A stretch of DNA of 64,000 bases from contig NC_070605.1 of assembly GCF_027172205.1 (NCBI RefSeq), positions 23,802,304 through 23,866,303 of the forward strand. The letters run 5' to 3'. Below the pieces are notes generated by a model. That model saw nothing but the letters and a program-made list of their open reading frames with translations. It ran no database searches and was not told the DNA's origin. Positions 13,201 to 22,414 of this stretch are shown here, piece by piece; the first letter of the stretch is position 1, and each line of letters opens with the position of its first letter. This DNA is from Podarcis raffonei (lineage: Eukaryota > Chordata > Lepidosauria > Squamata > Lacertidae). A program made the position numbers and the translations under genes.

Positions 13201-16200
13201 CGAAGCATAGGTGCCAGCTCCCACTAATTCTCTTTAGCTTTCAAACTTATTACTGCAATGAAAGCGGGGAGCGCATGAACCTTCAGGGAGCTCTTAGTGG
13301 CCAAACCATAGCTTTGCAATCAGCCCTGTTTGATGTCTGAAATGAAAGATGAAGATTTTGAATGGTCAGTTTTGGAATCTGTTCCCGTGTTGAGAATTGA
13401 ATGGATGTTTTCATTTTATTTTAGGCATATAAAGCTGTTGTTAACGATGCCACAATATTTAAACTTGAATTACCATTGAAACAGAAGGGGTAAGTTGTTT
13501 GAATATTGGCTTGAATCTATTTGCATTCTATTTGATGTTAATTAGGCAAGTTCATTATATAAAGTTGGTTTTCCAGGCCACCTTGGGCTTACATCCATCT
13601 TTCCCATGCTCGACATTGTATATTCAGTCCTTTACCATAAACAGATAATTGTAAGCATCAAATTACTAGAAGTTGCAATGCCACATTATGTTTAAATACT
13701 TAAAACACTTGAAATGTCTGAATCCTTCCACCATAATTGACACTGTTCTAATCTAGAGGCTCAGAGAAGCCACCTTCAGAGGAGTCCCATGAAAGTGCCT
13801 GCCTTGTGGTGCTTTTGTACTGTATATAATCCCTATTGTAACTTCTGATTGTTCATTTAAGAGTAGGCCCAGAGGTTAAGTCACACACAGCTTGTGGTGA
13901 TGTTAGGAGGAGCTGTTTGTTTTGATAATTCTTTCAAACTTGGAATCTTCTCTCATCCATGATGCACTGGCTTTCTGAGTACAGTCCCTTCTGCTAACTC
14001 ATTTACACAAATTACTATTCTCCGTTTTAATTACATCTGTGAAATAACATATGGACCCTTGGAAGGAAAAGAAGCAAATGGAATTTAAGAAAAGTGTGTA
14101 AACGTTTGCCCTTTTTATTGAAGTGTCCTCCCCTTTTTAATTATTAGCAAAGCCTGACTTGGTATAATGGTGTGCAACTTCACATTGAGGGCTGCTCAGT
14201 ATAATTTTGTGATAACTGCTTCTCATGTTCATTTAGAGTTGGACTGAAAACACAGCCAGAGTCCAAGTGCCCGGAGCTGCTTGCGAATTATTGTGATATG
14301 TTGTTGAGAAAAACACCGCTAAGCAAAAAACTAACCTCTGAAGAAATTGAAGCAAAGCTTAAAGAAGTGGTATGTGCAGATTCTAGTTTTTATCTGAGAA
14401 AAAAAAATACAACTGTGATCCCTGCAAAATTTCTTTTGATCACTCTAAAAAACAGCAGGATTAACAGGGAGAGAGACAGTCAATGCCACAATAGTTCAGT
14501 TCTTAATCTAGTTGCTGTCTGGGTGCAGAGAGTAGCGTCTTACTTTTATGCACAATTAAGTATTCCTTAATCTGTCTGACAGTTGCATGCAATTTAAATT
14601 GGCTGATGTGGGGTTCAGACCTTTCACAAAATCCTCTTTTCATGCATTACTTGTGTGAAGATGCAAAATGTACTGAAAATGTGTTGGATTGTTCCTTTAG
14701 GTCTGCCCCAATGGCTAGCAGCTTCTCCCACTTGGCCATCCTCTCATTACCAGAGACATCTGGTTCAAAGAAGCATTTGCACACAAAATCCCTGGAACTC
14801 TGATTGCACTGAGTTTGAGGGCTCAGGGCAGCATCTAATTGAGCAGGTTACTGCAGAAAAACTTTCCTGCCCCTAGTGTCAATGCTAATATGTGGATTGT
14901 GAGGCCAGGAGCAGCTGTGCATTTTGAGGTTTGGCGTCCTCCAACCCACAACCCCTTTCAACACACTTTGCCTTATTATTTCGGGGGGGGGGTGTTTATT
15001 AGTTTGTTCCTGTTTTATTACGCCCATCCCCTCACTTTGTATTTTTATATTGTGAACTGCCGTGTGACCTTTGCGTTAAGGGTGGCATACAAAATAATAA
15101 TAATAATAATAATAATAATTGTGAGAAGGAAACTAAAGAGTCCCCATGTACTGTTGTGTTTGAGCCCTGGCACCTTTTGTTTTAGAAAAATTTAAGCACA
15201 CTGTATTGCACACTAAGAGGGATGTGGGTGGCGCTGTGGTCTAAACCACTGAGCCTAGGGCTTGCCGATCGGAAGGTCGGCGGTTCGAATCCCCGTGACA
15301 GGGTGAGCTCCTGTTGCTCAGTCCCAGCTCCTGCAAACCTAGCAGTTTGAAAGCACGTCAAAGTGCAAGTAGATAAATAGGTACCGCTCCGGCGGGAAGG
15401 TAAACGGTGTTTCCATGCGCTGCTCTGGTTTCGCCAGAAGTGGCTTAGTCATGCTGGTCACATGACTGTATGCCGGCTCCATCGGCCAGTAAAGCGAGAT
15501 GAGCGCCGCAACCCCAGAGTCGGCCACAACTGGACTTAACGGTCAGGGGTGTTGGTTTTCAAGCCAAAAGTCAGAGGAATTGGCCACCCTCCAGGTGCCC
15601 GGCTTGAAACCTTGTTGACCTCCCTGTCAGCGACTCCCGGCAAAACCAGGCGAGGTCTCAATCGGCGATCCTTCTCAACGTGAGAAGAACACACCTCCCC
15701 TCTCATCCCCAGGGAGGGGAAAGAGACAGACAGAAATATATTTACATGCCTTTATTCCTGTCCTTCCAGCAGTACAGAGAAAACGTGACTGCACTCTCTC
15801 ATCACCAACAGCAGAGAGAGAATAACTCCTCCCATGTACTTCCAGTACAGATCATGTGACACTCTGAGCTAACATCTGGTGCTCAGTGCACTGAATAGAC
15901 TGTCCCTTGTTCCCATGGTACAGTCCCATAACGTCAACATCCTGTTTGGCTTTCCAGCCATCTGGAGCTCGCTGCTGCATTGCTCCTTTTTCGTAACAAG
16001 GGGTCCTTTACCTTTTTATTGCACACTAATCTCTCAATGCTACTGTGTGGTCTTTTTGCAGAATCAGATACTGCTGTGATCAAAAGGGAGAAATTCAGAA
16101 CTTTTCAATTAAAAGTGAAACTATGTGTTGTTAAACCACATTTGTTCCTCAGTTATAGCTTGAGAAGGAACGTAATTATATCTGTAGTCATTTCATAGAG

Positions 16201-19200
16201 CATGACTGCCGAAAGATCAATTTGGGAGTATGAGCTTGCCACCTCCTGGCTCGGCTGTGCAGTAACAATAGATGTTAGTAGCAACCACTGAAACTAGTCT
16301 AATCCTTTTTTTAAACAGCTATTGGTGCTCAAGTATGTGCAGAACAAAGATGTTTTCATGAGATACCACAAAGCTCATTTAACAAGACGTCTTATATTGG
16401 ATATATCAGCAGATAGTGAAATAGAAGAGAATATGGTAGAATGGCTGAGAGTAAGTATCTCAAATCCTAATGTTTTTATTATTCCTCTAAGTTTGTTGAT
16501 TAAAAAGGGCAAATATTAATGTTTTAAATATAAATTATCGAGGGTCTACCTCAGGGGTCAGCAAACTTTTTAGCAGGGGGCCGGTCCACTGTCCCTCAGA
16601 CCTTGTGGGGGGCCGGACTATTATTTTGAAGTGGAAAAAATGAACGAATTCCTATGCCCCACAAATAACCCAGAGATGCATTTTAAATAAAAGGACACAT
16701 TCTACTCATGTACAAACATGCTGATTCCTGGACTGTTCGCGGGCCACATTTAGAAGGCGATTTGGCTGAATCTGGCCCCTGGGCCTTAATTTGCCTACCC
16801 GTGGTCTACCTGCACTGCAAATTGGATGTGTGCTAATGAATTTCCTTCTTAGAATAGGCCTTTATGTTTAAAATTAAGTATTTTAAAAAATTAAAATATT
16901 GAAAATTAGTAGTAGCTCTGTTTCATAAGACTTAGGCTTACAGTATTTTCTGTAAAACAGAATCTCTCAGAATAAGCCACAGAACTCATAATTTAATTAG
17001 ATTAAGTTCTTTATGATAATATAACTTCTTTATGATATAACAGCTATTTATATACACAATGGCCAAGTGGTGGCCCTTACATTAGCTCCAGCCACCGCCA
17101 GTCCTCTCCATGGGACTCTGTGAGCATTGCACAGCTCTCTTTTCTAGGCAGGTGCATCTCATATGAGAGTTTGTTTCCCCCTCCCTCAAGAAGTCAGTAG
17201 GCACCCCTTCCTTCAGTAAGCGAGTTAACACCTTGGAAGACTTTTGACTGATGTAGGTACTTTGGGGGCAATCTCCCTGGAGGCTTACAGAATTACTCAT
17301 TTCCTGAAAGAAAGAATGTCTGCCTATATAATGGGACTGGAGGCTAAACTCTTGTTTCTGGCCAAGTCATTTGTAGGTAAACAAATTGCATCACGATGGT
17401 ATCCAACCCCAAGAAACTTGGTGGAGGGGAAATAGAGCCCTAACTGTTTTTCATATAGCTATGCAACTCACATAACAAACATTTTCAGACTTGCTGTGTT
17501 AGATGTGCAGAGCTGATCATTGGACATTGCCAAATGTAGTAGTTACTAAGGCCATACTAGCTGGCGTTTTCCAGATTTACATTTATCAACATGCTGCTTC
17601 ATCCCACTTGAGACCATCTGGTTTTCCATTAACTGATAGGCCTGTGTAGCTGTCAAGCACCGGAGGGCGGGGGGGGGGTATGTGTATATTGTCTATGCGG
17701 GTTATACCTTTTGAATTAACTACATTTGAAAAATACAATGCTACTGTGCAGTACAACCCCTTCCTTTTAAAGATCCTATTGTGCCTACATTTAATTTGCC
17801 ATCTCTTTATGCAGGAAGTAGGTATGCCAGCAGATTATGTAAATAAGCTGGCGAGAATGTTCCAGGATATCAAAGTATCTGAAGATTTGAACCAGGCTTT
17901 CAAGGAAATGCACAAAAATAATAAGCTGGCCCTACCAGGTACTCTTGTTTTCCTATGTTACATAGAATGACGCTGCTTAACTCCAGCATGAAAAGAGTCA
18001 GTTTCTTTATTGTGCTAACCTGTCAGAGATGTTTTGCTGTTAGCTATGTGTGACTTACATTCTGATTTGGAATTCATCTGTGTTTTTTGTTTGTATAGCG
18101 GATTCTGTGAATATCAAAATTTTGAATGCTGGGGCCTGGTCCAGAAGTTCTGAAAAGGTTTTTGTATCGCTGCCCACGGAATTAGAAGATCTCATCCCTG
18201 AGGTGGAAGAGTTCTACAAAAAGAACCACAGCGGCAGGAAACTTCACTGGCATCACCTTATGTCCAATGGAATTGTATGTATGCATGTGCCAGTCACTTC
18301 TGTTCTGTATTTTTGTAAATATGTACTTGGCCTTGGTGAGCTGGAGACAAGTCTGTATTTAAGTACATGGATAAGTTTTGCTCCCTTTAACAGATAACTT
18401 TTAAGAATGAAGTTGGCCAGTATGACTTGGAGGTAACAACGTTTCAGCTGGCTGTGCTTTTTGCCTGGAACCAAAGACCTCGAGAGAAGATCAGCTTTGA
18501 AAACCTTAAACTGGCAACAGAACTCCCTGATGCTGAGCTCAGGAGAACTTTGTGGGTATGTGCCCAGATTTTTAAACTTGATTTTATTTATAGGACAAGG
18601 GTGTGAGTGTTGGGTGGATAGTTTTGAAACAAAGCTCAATTTGTTATGCTTTTTAAGTAAAATCAAGTCACCTAGAAGTAAACCATAATAATATTGAGAG
18701 GGTGATAATTGCGCAGAATTCCTGAACGATCTTTTCTGGGAAATTGGTTAGGTAGTCTTAATGTTAAGTCAAGTCCTATTTATTGTTATTTCTGTTGCAC
18801 TATTAAGGATACACACCCTTCCAAGGTGACTGAGGGGCAAAAACAAAATACATTAATATAATCACAATAGAACAAATAACATAACAGTGCAGCTGGTGTC
18901 AGTAGGCCCTGTGGCAGGACAGAACACAGAGCAGCTGATTCCCTCCCTCCGTCTTCTGTTTCCAGGACAGTTGGTTTGTTTGTTTATGTCATAAATTTAT
19001 CACTAAAATATTTACAACCGTAACTTAAAACACCCAGAAAGTTAAAACCACAATAGAATAGACAAAAACAAATAAAAACTTATACGAAATTTGTAAGTTA
19101 GTTGGGCAACAGTTAATGAAGAGGCGAGAGAGAATACTGTATCTATGATAGTTGTTGAACTTTAAGAGTTGTCATACTTCCTGTCTTATTTTTATACTGC

Positions 19201-19948
19201 CTTTTTATGGTTAGAATTATTGATGATGATTCATAAGTTTTTGATCAAAACAGCTTGTTCTCAGTGTAAGGGGGAAGGGAAGCTATATCTCACAGTTCCA
19301 ACATAGTGATGAAAAAGTGGTCAGGTGTGTATTTCATCTGCTGGTAATTAAACATGATTACAACTTGCCAAGTAATATTGGCTCTGTGCAGCAGTTGGAG
19401 ATGGACTTTTCTTCAGGGCTTTTTTGTATGGTTGGGGGTGGGCAGTCTATTATGGTTGCTTATGCAATCACTCCTCCAGAAAAAGTTGTCCAGATATGCA
19501 GACATCACCTACTTTTTGCATTCACTCTGACTCTTAATTCTCTTTTCTGTGAATAAATTTATTCCCTCTACATTTCAGTGACAGAACCAAGCCTTAACCA
19601 AAGTCTTGCCATCAGCTAAATAACAAGGCTGGATACAACCCATAAGTTTTTAATAACTCAGTTAGGTGCAAGAGCGACTTTTATACTTTTCTTTTGCTAA
19701 GGGTGTTGTCAAAGAGTTAGGGACAGCTTTATTCAAAGTATTTGTATGTTATTTAGCTTTCATCGTTCCATTGTTCACAATTGCTTTGCTTGCCATGAGA
19801 ATGTGTATAAGAATTGTTCCGTTTTAGCAGCTTGTTAAAATAAAGCAGGATTTCTCTGCTGTTTGTATCTAGCAAACAGATAGCATGACAAAATACTGCG
19901 GATTTGCCAAAATTTCACCTGAAAACTTATTTTCATGGTGTGTATCTC

Positions 19949-20001
<53 letters not shown>

Positions 20002-22414
20002 TTTCTTCTCAACAGTCGCTTGTAGCATTTCCAAAGTTGAAACGTCAGGTTTTGTCATATGAACCTCAAGTCAACTCACCCAAAGACTTTACTGAAGGAA
20101 CCCTCTTCTCAGTGAACCAGGAGTTCAGCTTAATGTAAGATGTAGAATTGGTTTATTCCTTAAGTGCTTTGTAGAAGATGAAGGACAATTTTTGGTCCAA
20201 CAATACTTAGATTTCATTTCATATCAGAGCAAAACTTAAAATGGTTGACATTTTTGCAGTTAACTGAGACTGAATGTTTTGGCATTGTCCTATCAGGTTT
20301 GAAATGTTCTTATATCTTATCTCCTACTTATAGGCAGAAATTCAAATGTTTTCATTCTTGATGTTTTTCATGATGTACTTGGCAAACATGTTTAACCAAG
20401 TCCTTTTTGTAGAGGTCAGAATTTTGTAATAAACTTCATTTTTGCAAGTTACAACTAATCTTGCTGATGTGTATATGCACGGTTGAACACCTGCGAGTGG
20501 GGAGATACCTGCATTTATATCGGTAGAATACAACACTTTGGTTGAGTCCCCAGTGCCCCCAATTAAATGCACCTTTTCACCCTTGTTTTTGACACTCAAG
20601 ATGCACCTTTTTAGGACCCACCATATTTTTGTAAGTTTTAAATTTGTTTTGAATTGTTCTTAGCATTGTGTAATGATTGTGTTTTAATATTTGTGTTGTG
20701 GTTTAATTGTTGTCACCTGCCCTGGGACCTTAGGGTGAAGGGCAGGTAATTGTAATGATGATAATCTTAATCATAATAAAGGTTGTTGAGCATTAGCACT
20801 CAGAAATAGCTTTGCCTCAAATCTTGGAGAGTCTCTTTGGATTAGGACTAAGCAGTGAAAGCATCTTGCATATCCTATATATTTTGCTTCATCTCATTCT
20901 TAATTGTTTCAGAAAAAATGCAAAAGTTCAAAAGAGAGGTAAGATAAACCTAATTGGTAGACTTCAATTAACTACAGAGAGAATGCGAGAAGAGGAAAAT
21001 GAAGGGATAGTCCAGTTAAGAATATTACGGACGCAGGTATGTTAATCCTATATAACCTTCTGGCTTTGATTCAGTTTGCTAACTGTTGAACTCTGTGATT
21101 TTTTTATTTTTTACACTACTACAAGTATGATCTCTGTGTATGCTCTGAAGTGCTTCATTACCTGACAGCTTGTTTTTGCCTTCCTTTACAGTGTATCTAA
21201 TTAAATGAAGAGTAGATCTGTCACTGTAGGATGTGGAAATTCATGTTTAACTATCTGACTTTGTGATCAAAAAGGCTCCACAATGCAGGCAGGTGAAAAT
21301 CTGTTTTGCACCAAGCTACACGGATGCAAAGCCACAAAGGGCAAGATGAACAGAAGCAATGTTCTTATTCACAACATAGGAACAGGCACTGAGTTGCAAA
21401 ATTGCTGTGGATCTACATGATCCTCTCCAGTATGCATATATGTAATATGTTAGCTTAGAGAGGCTAAGTGTTATTCTCACAAACTGCCCTCTGCCATTAC
21501 TCATTACCCCTGCAGTTTTCGAAAGCAATAGGCTTTTATGATATTAAAATAAAATAGAAGTGTTTGACCTTCACTTTTACCAGCATAGTTGCAACTTTGT
21601 CTTGTGTTAGTACAAAATGTTTTCCTCTCTTGGTTGCTGTGACTATGCGTCTAACAACTCTGAAGGCAATATCTGAAGATCTCTGTTACATTGTTTGTTA
21701 TTTTTATCGTTTATGTATATTTGTATACTGCTTAAGAGATTTTTAAATATTTGCTTAACATTAGGAATGCTTTTAAATATAAACAGATAAAGGTAAACAA
21801 ATAAATAATTACAGGAAGGTAGCCGTGTTGGTCTGCCATAGTCAAAACAAAAAATTTTTTTCCTTCCAGTAGCACCTTAAAGACCAACTAAGTTAGTTCT
21901 TGGTATGAGCTTTCGTGTGCATGCACACTTCTTCAGATACACTAAATAAATAATTGCTAACTATGTTGCTAAAGCAGTCCATGTGAATGCAACTAAGCTG
22001 GTAAGTACAGATCTAAAATGAGGGGTGTGTCTTAAGCTAAGTTGGCTGTTCTTTTCAGTTAGTATAATAGGTAGCCCTAGTCTTCAAAATCCTGTGATTT
22101 ATGAAGTGATGCTTGTGAAATTGACTGTCTTCTCTGCCAACCAGTTAAATAGATTTGGTTTGTTAGCCTTGTGCAACACCCCCCCAAAGTGCTCTTTCTT
22201 ACCTTTTTTCCTTGTTTAGGAGGCTATCATCCAAATAATGAAAATGAGGAAGAAAATTACTAATGCTCAGCTTCAGACTGAACTAGTAGAGATATTAAAG
22301 AACATGTTCTTGCCACAGAAGAAAATGATAAAAGAGCAGATTGAATGGCTTATAGAACACAAATATATCAGAAGAGATGAATCAGATATCAACACTTTTA
22401 TATACATGGCATAG
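1094..22414 (+). CDS. CUL5: CUL5, cullin-5 (exons 2-19 of 19; exon 1 upstream of window)
   Basis: Scaffold of the cullin-RING E3 ligase CRL5, which joins Elongin B/C-SOCS-box substrate receptors at its N-terminus to RBX2 and the E2 at its C-terminus. Eighteen exons join in phase to 2319 nt (772 residues plus stop); with the 8 residues known from vertebrate exon 1 this gives 780 aa, the usual length. The read starts NKGSLQFEDKWDF and ends SDINTFIYMA. N-terminal cullin repeats lie at about residues 9-380, the cullin homology domain at about 390-700 and the winged-helix neddylation domain at about 710-780. The NEDD8 acceptor lysine sits in IIQIMKMRKK, at Lys724 (codon 22241-22243). Only about seven substitutions against my memory of the human protein are apparent, such as DVHGVCLW and QVLSYEPQ. 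Introns hold repeats listed separately. Identification is near certain; the missing first exon is inferred from the family. Confidence 0.98.
1204..3493 (+). other. CUL5: CUL5 intron 2
   Basis: No extra exon recognised. A short palindromic repeat copy sits at 2345-2449. The rest is unique-looking sequence. Confidence 0.7.
2345..2449. repeat. Palindromic short interspersed repeat, copy 1
   Basis: Contains opposed halves TGAAATTAATGGGCATGACT and CATTAATTTCAGTAGGTCTA around a centre. Five further copies with the same layout occur in the window (50511, 52270, 54473, 59900, 61499). Typical of old fold-back MITEs; family not named. Confidence 0.6.
3494..3593 (+). CDS. CUL5: CUL5 exon 3
   Basis: Codes residues 45-78 (S-DVHGVCLWDDKGPAKIH to FIKQAQA). 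TAG acceptor and GTAAGT donor. Gly replaces the Ala I recall at DVHAVCLW in human. Confidence 0.96.
3895..3985 (+). repeat. L2-like LINE 3' tail fragment
   Basis: A TTTTATACTGTACCTGTGAT ... GGATGAAGGGTGGTATAGAA pattern, ending in an A-rich AAATAAAGATGATAAT tail. Same ending style as the fragments at 6380, 15034 and 20620; family assignment is by eye. Confidence 0.45.
4011..4187 (+). CDS. CUL5: CUL5 exon 4
   Basis: Codes residues 79-137 (RVLSHQDDTALLKAY to NVEDSIVRK), part of the N-terminal cullin repeats that contact Elongin C and the SOCS box. CTTCTTTCAG acceptor, GTAAGT donor. Confidence 0.97.
4863..5004 (+). CDS. CUL5: CUL5 exon 5
   Basis: Codes residues 138-185 (LMLDTWNESIFSNIKTR to VIGVRESY). 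TTTGCAG acceptor, GTATGT donor; ends after the first base of the Val codon. Confidence 0.97.
5864..6009 (+). CDS. CUL5: CUL5 exon 6
   Basis: Codes residues 185-233 (V-NLCSNPEDKLQIYRDNF to GVQNYMKY). CCTCATTTCAG acceptor, GTAAGT donor. Confidence 0.97.
6091..6171 (+). CDS. CUL5: CUL5 exon 7
   Basis: Codes residues 234-260 (ADAKLKEEEKRALRYLE to NSVEA). CTCTCTACAG acceptor, GTATGT donor. The intron before it is only 81 bp. Confidence 0.96.
6380..6465 (+). repeat. L2-like LINE 3' end with (GAT)n/(GAA)n tail
   Basis: GTAACCCACCCTGGAACTTC then GGTGAAGAGTGGATGATGAT, followed by a GAT/GAA microsatellite at 6423-6459. Such trinucleotide tails are usual for L2-clade LINEs in reptiles. Confidence 0.55.
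6599..6764 (-). mobile_element. hAT-type MITE with 8-bp target duplication (copy A)
   Basis: Starts CAGAGCTTCCCAAACT and ends AGTTTGGAAAGCTCTC, so the ends are inverted repeats. Flanks are CTCCAAGC (6591-6598) and CTCCAAAC (6765-6772), 7 of 8 identical. The second copy, in the opposite orientation, is at 31285-31467. An 8-bp duplication and CAG-type ends are hAT features. In CUL5 intron 7. Confidence 0.75.
7404..7497 (+). CDS. CUL5: CUL5 exon 8
   Basis: Codes residues 261-292 (LMECCVNALVTSFKETI to RNETE plus one base). TACCTTTCAG acceptor, GTAAGT donor. Confidence 0.96.
7685..7894. repeat. Unclassified interspersed repeat (copy of the 32 kb element)
   Basis: TATCCTACCCTTTCTCCAAGG ... AACAACCCTGTTAATTC ... 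GAACCACTATATTACAC parallels 32071-32272 in order and spacing (CCAAGGAG, CAATAACCCTGTG, CTCTAACCACTACAC). Probably an old SINE or LINE relic; family not assigned. Confidence 0.5.
8892..8926 (+). repeat. (TTCCC)n microsatellite
   Basis: About six units of CCTTC/TTCCC in CUL5 intron 8. Confidence 0.9.
9695..10235. mobile_element. TA-flanked inverted-repeat element with GC-rich interior
   Basis: Starts CCGTATTTTTCGCCCTATAG and ends as its inverted repeat (CTATGGGGCGAAAAATATGG), with TA on both sides (9693-9694 and 10236-10237). The interior is GC-rich and includes a direct repeat with period about 108 bp (TTCTCCCCGCTGCC at 9951 and 10059). No transposase frame is recognised, so it is non-autonomous. 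It shares its ends but not its interior with 40909-41952. Confidence 0.75.
9951..10140. repeat. GC-rich tandem repeat, period about 108 bp
   Basis: Segments CCCGCAAGCTCCGGGGACAG and GCTGGGAGGC recur about 108 bp apart inside the TA-flanked element. Confidence 0.75.
10363..10493 (+). CDS. CUL5: CUL5 exon 9
   Basis: Codes residues 292-335 (K-LHLMFSLMDKVPNGIEP to AAAETITT). TTTTGTCTTCAG acceptor, GTAAGT donor. A GC-rich TA-flanked repeat (9695-10235) ends only 127 bp upstream. Confidence 0.96.
11914..12021 (+). CDS. CUL5: CUL5 exon 10
   Basis: Codes residues 336-371 (DSEKYVEQLLTLFNRF to DPRFLTARDK). CAATTTTTAG acceptor, GTATGA donor. Confidence 0.96.
12022..13424 (+). other. CUL5: CUL5 intron 10, with an unexplained CT-rich block
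   Basis: The first 500 bp are AT-rich and featureless. From about 12556 to 13200 composition changes abruptly to CT/GC-rich, beginning TGTCAGGAGTGAGCCAGC. This looks like an inserted block, but I see no target duplication, tail or family motif. No host exon is needed here because the exon 10 and exon 11 phases join directly. Confidence 0.5.
13425..13489 (+). CDS. CUL5: CUL5 exon 11
   Basis: Codes residues 372-393 (AYKAVVNDATIFKLELP to KQKG). Short 65-bp exon ending after two bases of the Gly codon. TTTTATTTTAG acceptor, GTAAGT donor. Confidence 0.96.
14237..14369 (+). CDS. CUL5: CUL5 exon 12
   Basis: Codes residues 393-437 (VGLKTQPESKCPELLANY to EEIEAKLKEV); start of the cullin homology domain. 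TTCATTTAG acceptor, GTATGT donor. Confidence 0.97.
15034..15119 (+). repeat. L2-like LINE 3' tail with (AAT)n
   Basis: TTTTTATATTGTGAACTGCC ... TTAAGGGTGGCATACAAAAT followed by (AAT)n at 15092-15119. Old LINE end in CUL5 intron 12. Confidence 0.5.
15217..16016 (+). mobile_element. Sauria-type tRNA-derived SINE, interrupted by a solo LTR
   Basis: The SINE body is 15217-15549 plus 15999-16016. The head has a Pol III B-box (GGTTCGAATCC, 15282-15292) and the start GTGGGTGGCGCTGTGG; the 3' part GAGTCGGCCACAACTGG resembles the BovB LINE end seen at 29.7 kb, and the tail is GGTCCTTTACCTTT. A 13-bp target duplication TATTGCACACTAA flanks the whole unit (15204-15216 and 16017-16029). Two more copies are at 37009 and 61646. 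The family name Sauria SINE is from memory. Confidence 0.85.
15550..15998 (-). mobile_element. Solo LTR (fossil) inserted in the SINE
   Basis: A 449-bp insertion with TG...CA ends (TGTTGG ... TAACA), flanked by the 5-bp duplication AGGGG (15545-15549 and 15999-16003). An AATAAA hexamer on the minus strand near 15755 suggests that orientation. No internal retroviral region is present, so this is a recombined solo LTR of an LTR retroelement, younger than the SINE it splits. Family not assigned. Confidence 0.75.
16319..16450 (+). CDS. CUL5: CUL5 exon 13
   Basis: Codes residues 438-481 (LLVLKYVQNKDVFMRYH to EENMVEWLR). TTTTTTTAAACAG acceptor, GTAAGT donor. Includes the KDVF..Y...L..RL pattern typical of cullins. 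Confidence 0.97.
16552..16803 (+). mobile_element. hAT-type MITE with perfect 8-bp target duplication
   Basis: Starts CAGGGGTCAGCAAACTTT and ends TAATTTGCCTACCCGTG (imperfect inverted ends). GTCTACCT occurs on both sides (16544-16551 and 16804-16811). The 252-bp interior has no transposase frame. Classic non-autonomous hAT, Charlie-like in its ends. In CUL5 intron 13. Confidence 0.88.
17815..17938 (+). CDS. CUL5: CUL5 exon 14
   Basis: Codes residues 482-523 (EVGMPADYVNKLARMF to NNKLALP plus one base). CTTTATGCAG acceptor, GTACTC donor. The phase fixes the start at the base after GCAG. Confidence 0.96.
18099..18274 (+). CDS. CUL5: CUL5 exon 15
   Basis: Codes residues 523-581 (A-DSVNIKILNAGAWSRS to HWHHLMSNGI). 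TTTGTATAG acceptor, GTATGT donor. Confidence 0.97.
18394..18555 (+). CDS. CUL5: CUL5 exon 16
   Basis: Codes residues 582-635 (ITFKNEVGQYDLEVTTF to DAELRRTLW). CCTTTAACAG acceptor, GTATGT donor. The intron before it is 119 bp. Confidence 0.97.
19952..19998 (+). repeat. (CT)n microsatellite next to the CUL5 exon 17 acceptor
   Basis: An uninterrupted CT run of 47 bp ends 17 bp before exon 17 and merges with its polypyrimidine tract. Confidence 0.95.
20016..20134 (+). CDS. CUL5: CUL5 exon 17
   Basis: Codes residues 636-675 (SLVAFPKLKRQVLSYEP to NQEFSL plus two bases). The acceptor CTTCTCAACAG sits about 17 bp downstream of a 47-bp CT microsatellite that extends the pyrimidine tract. GTAAGA donor. 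Confidence 0.96.
20620..20780 (+). repeat. L2-like LINE 3' end
   Basis: GTCACCTGCCCTGGGACCTT and GGGTGAAGGGCAGGTAATTG followed by an A/T tail. Same signature as at 6380. Confidence 0.55.
20913..21036 (+). CDS. CUL5: CUL5 exon 18
   Basis: Codes residues 675-716 (I-KNAKVQKRGKINLIGRL to VQLRILRTQ). TTGTTTCAG acceptor, GTATGT donor. Confidence 0.96.
21811..21943 (+). mobile_element. Sauropsid SINE-like element with 12-bp target duplication
   Basis: GGTAGCCGTGTTGGTCTGCC ... AGTAGCACCTTAAAGACCAA ... GAGCTTTCGTGTGCATGCAC ... TTCAGATACAC. AAATAAATAATT flanks both sides (21799-21810 and 21944-21955), which implies LINE-type target-primed insertion. I recognise the sequence as a widespread reptile repeat but do not assign a family name. 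Confidence 0.7.
22220..22414 (+). CDS. CUL5: CUL5 exon 19 (last coding exon)
   Basis: Codes residues 717-780 and the TAG stop (22412-22414). EAIIQIMKMRKKI holds the neddylation lysine (Lys724). The C-terminus DINTFIYMA matches the cullin-5 ending. CTTGTTTAG acceptor. Confidence 0.97.
   Translation, partial: EAIIQIMKMRKKITNAQLQTELVEILKNMFLPQKKMIKEQIEWLIEHKYIRRDESDINTFIYMA

Noticed and set aside
15282-15292. Possible tRNA gene
   Set aside because: The B-box belongs to the head of a SINE with a 3' tail and target duplication. The same holds at 27795, 37.3 kb and 61.9 kb; no intact cloverleaf was seen.
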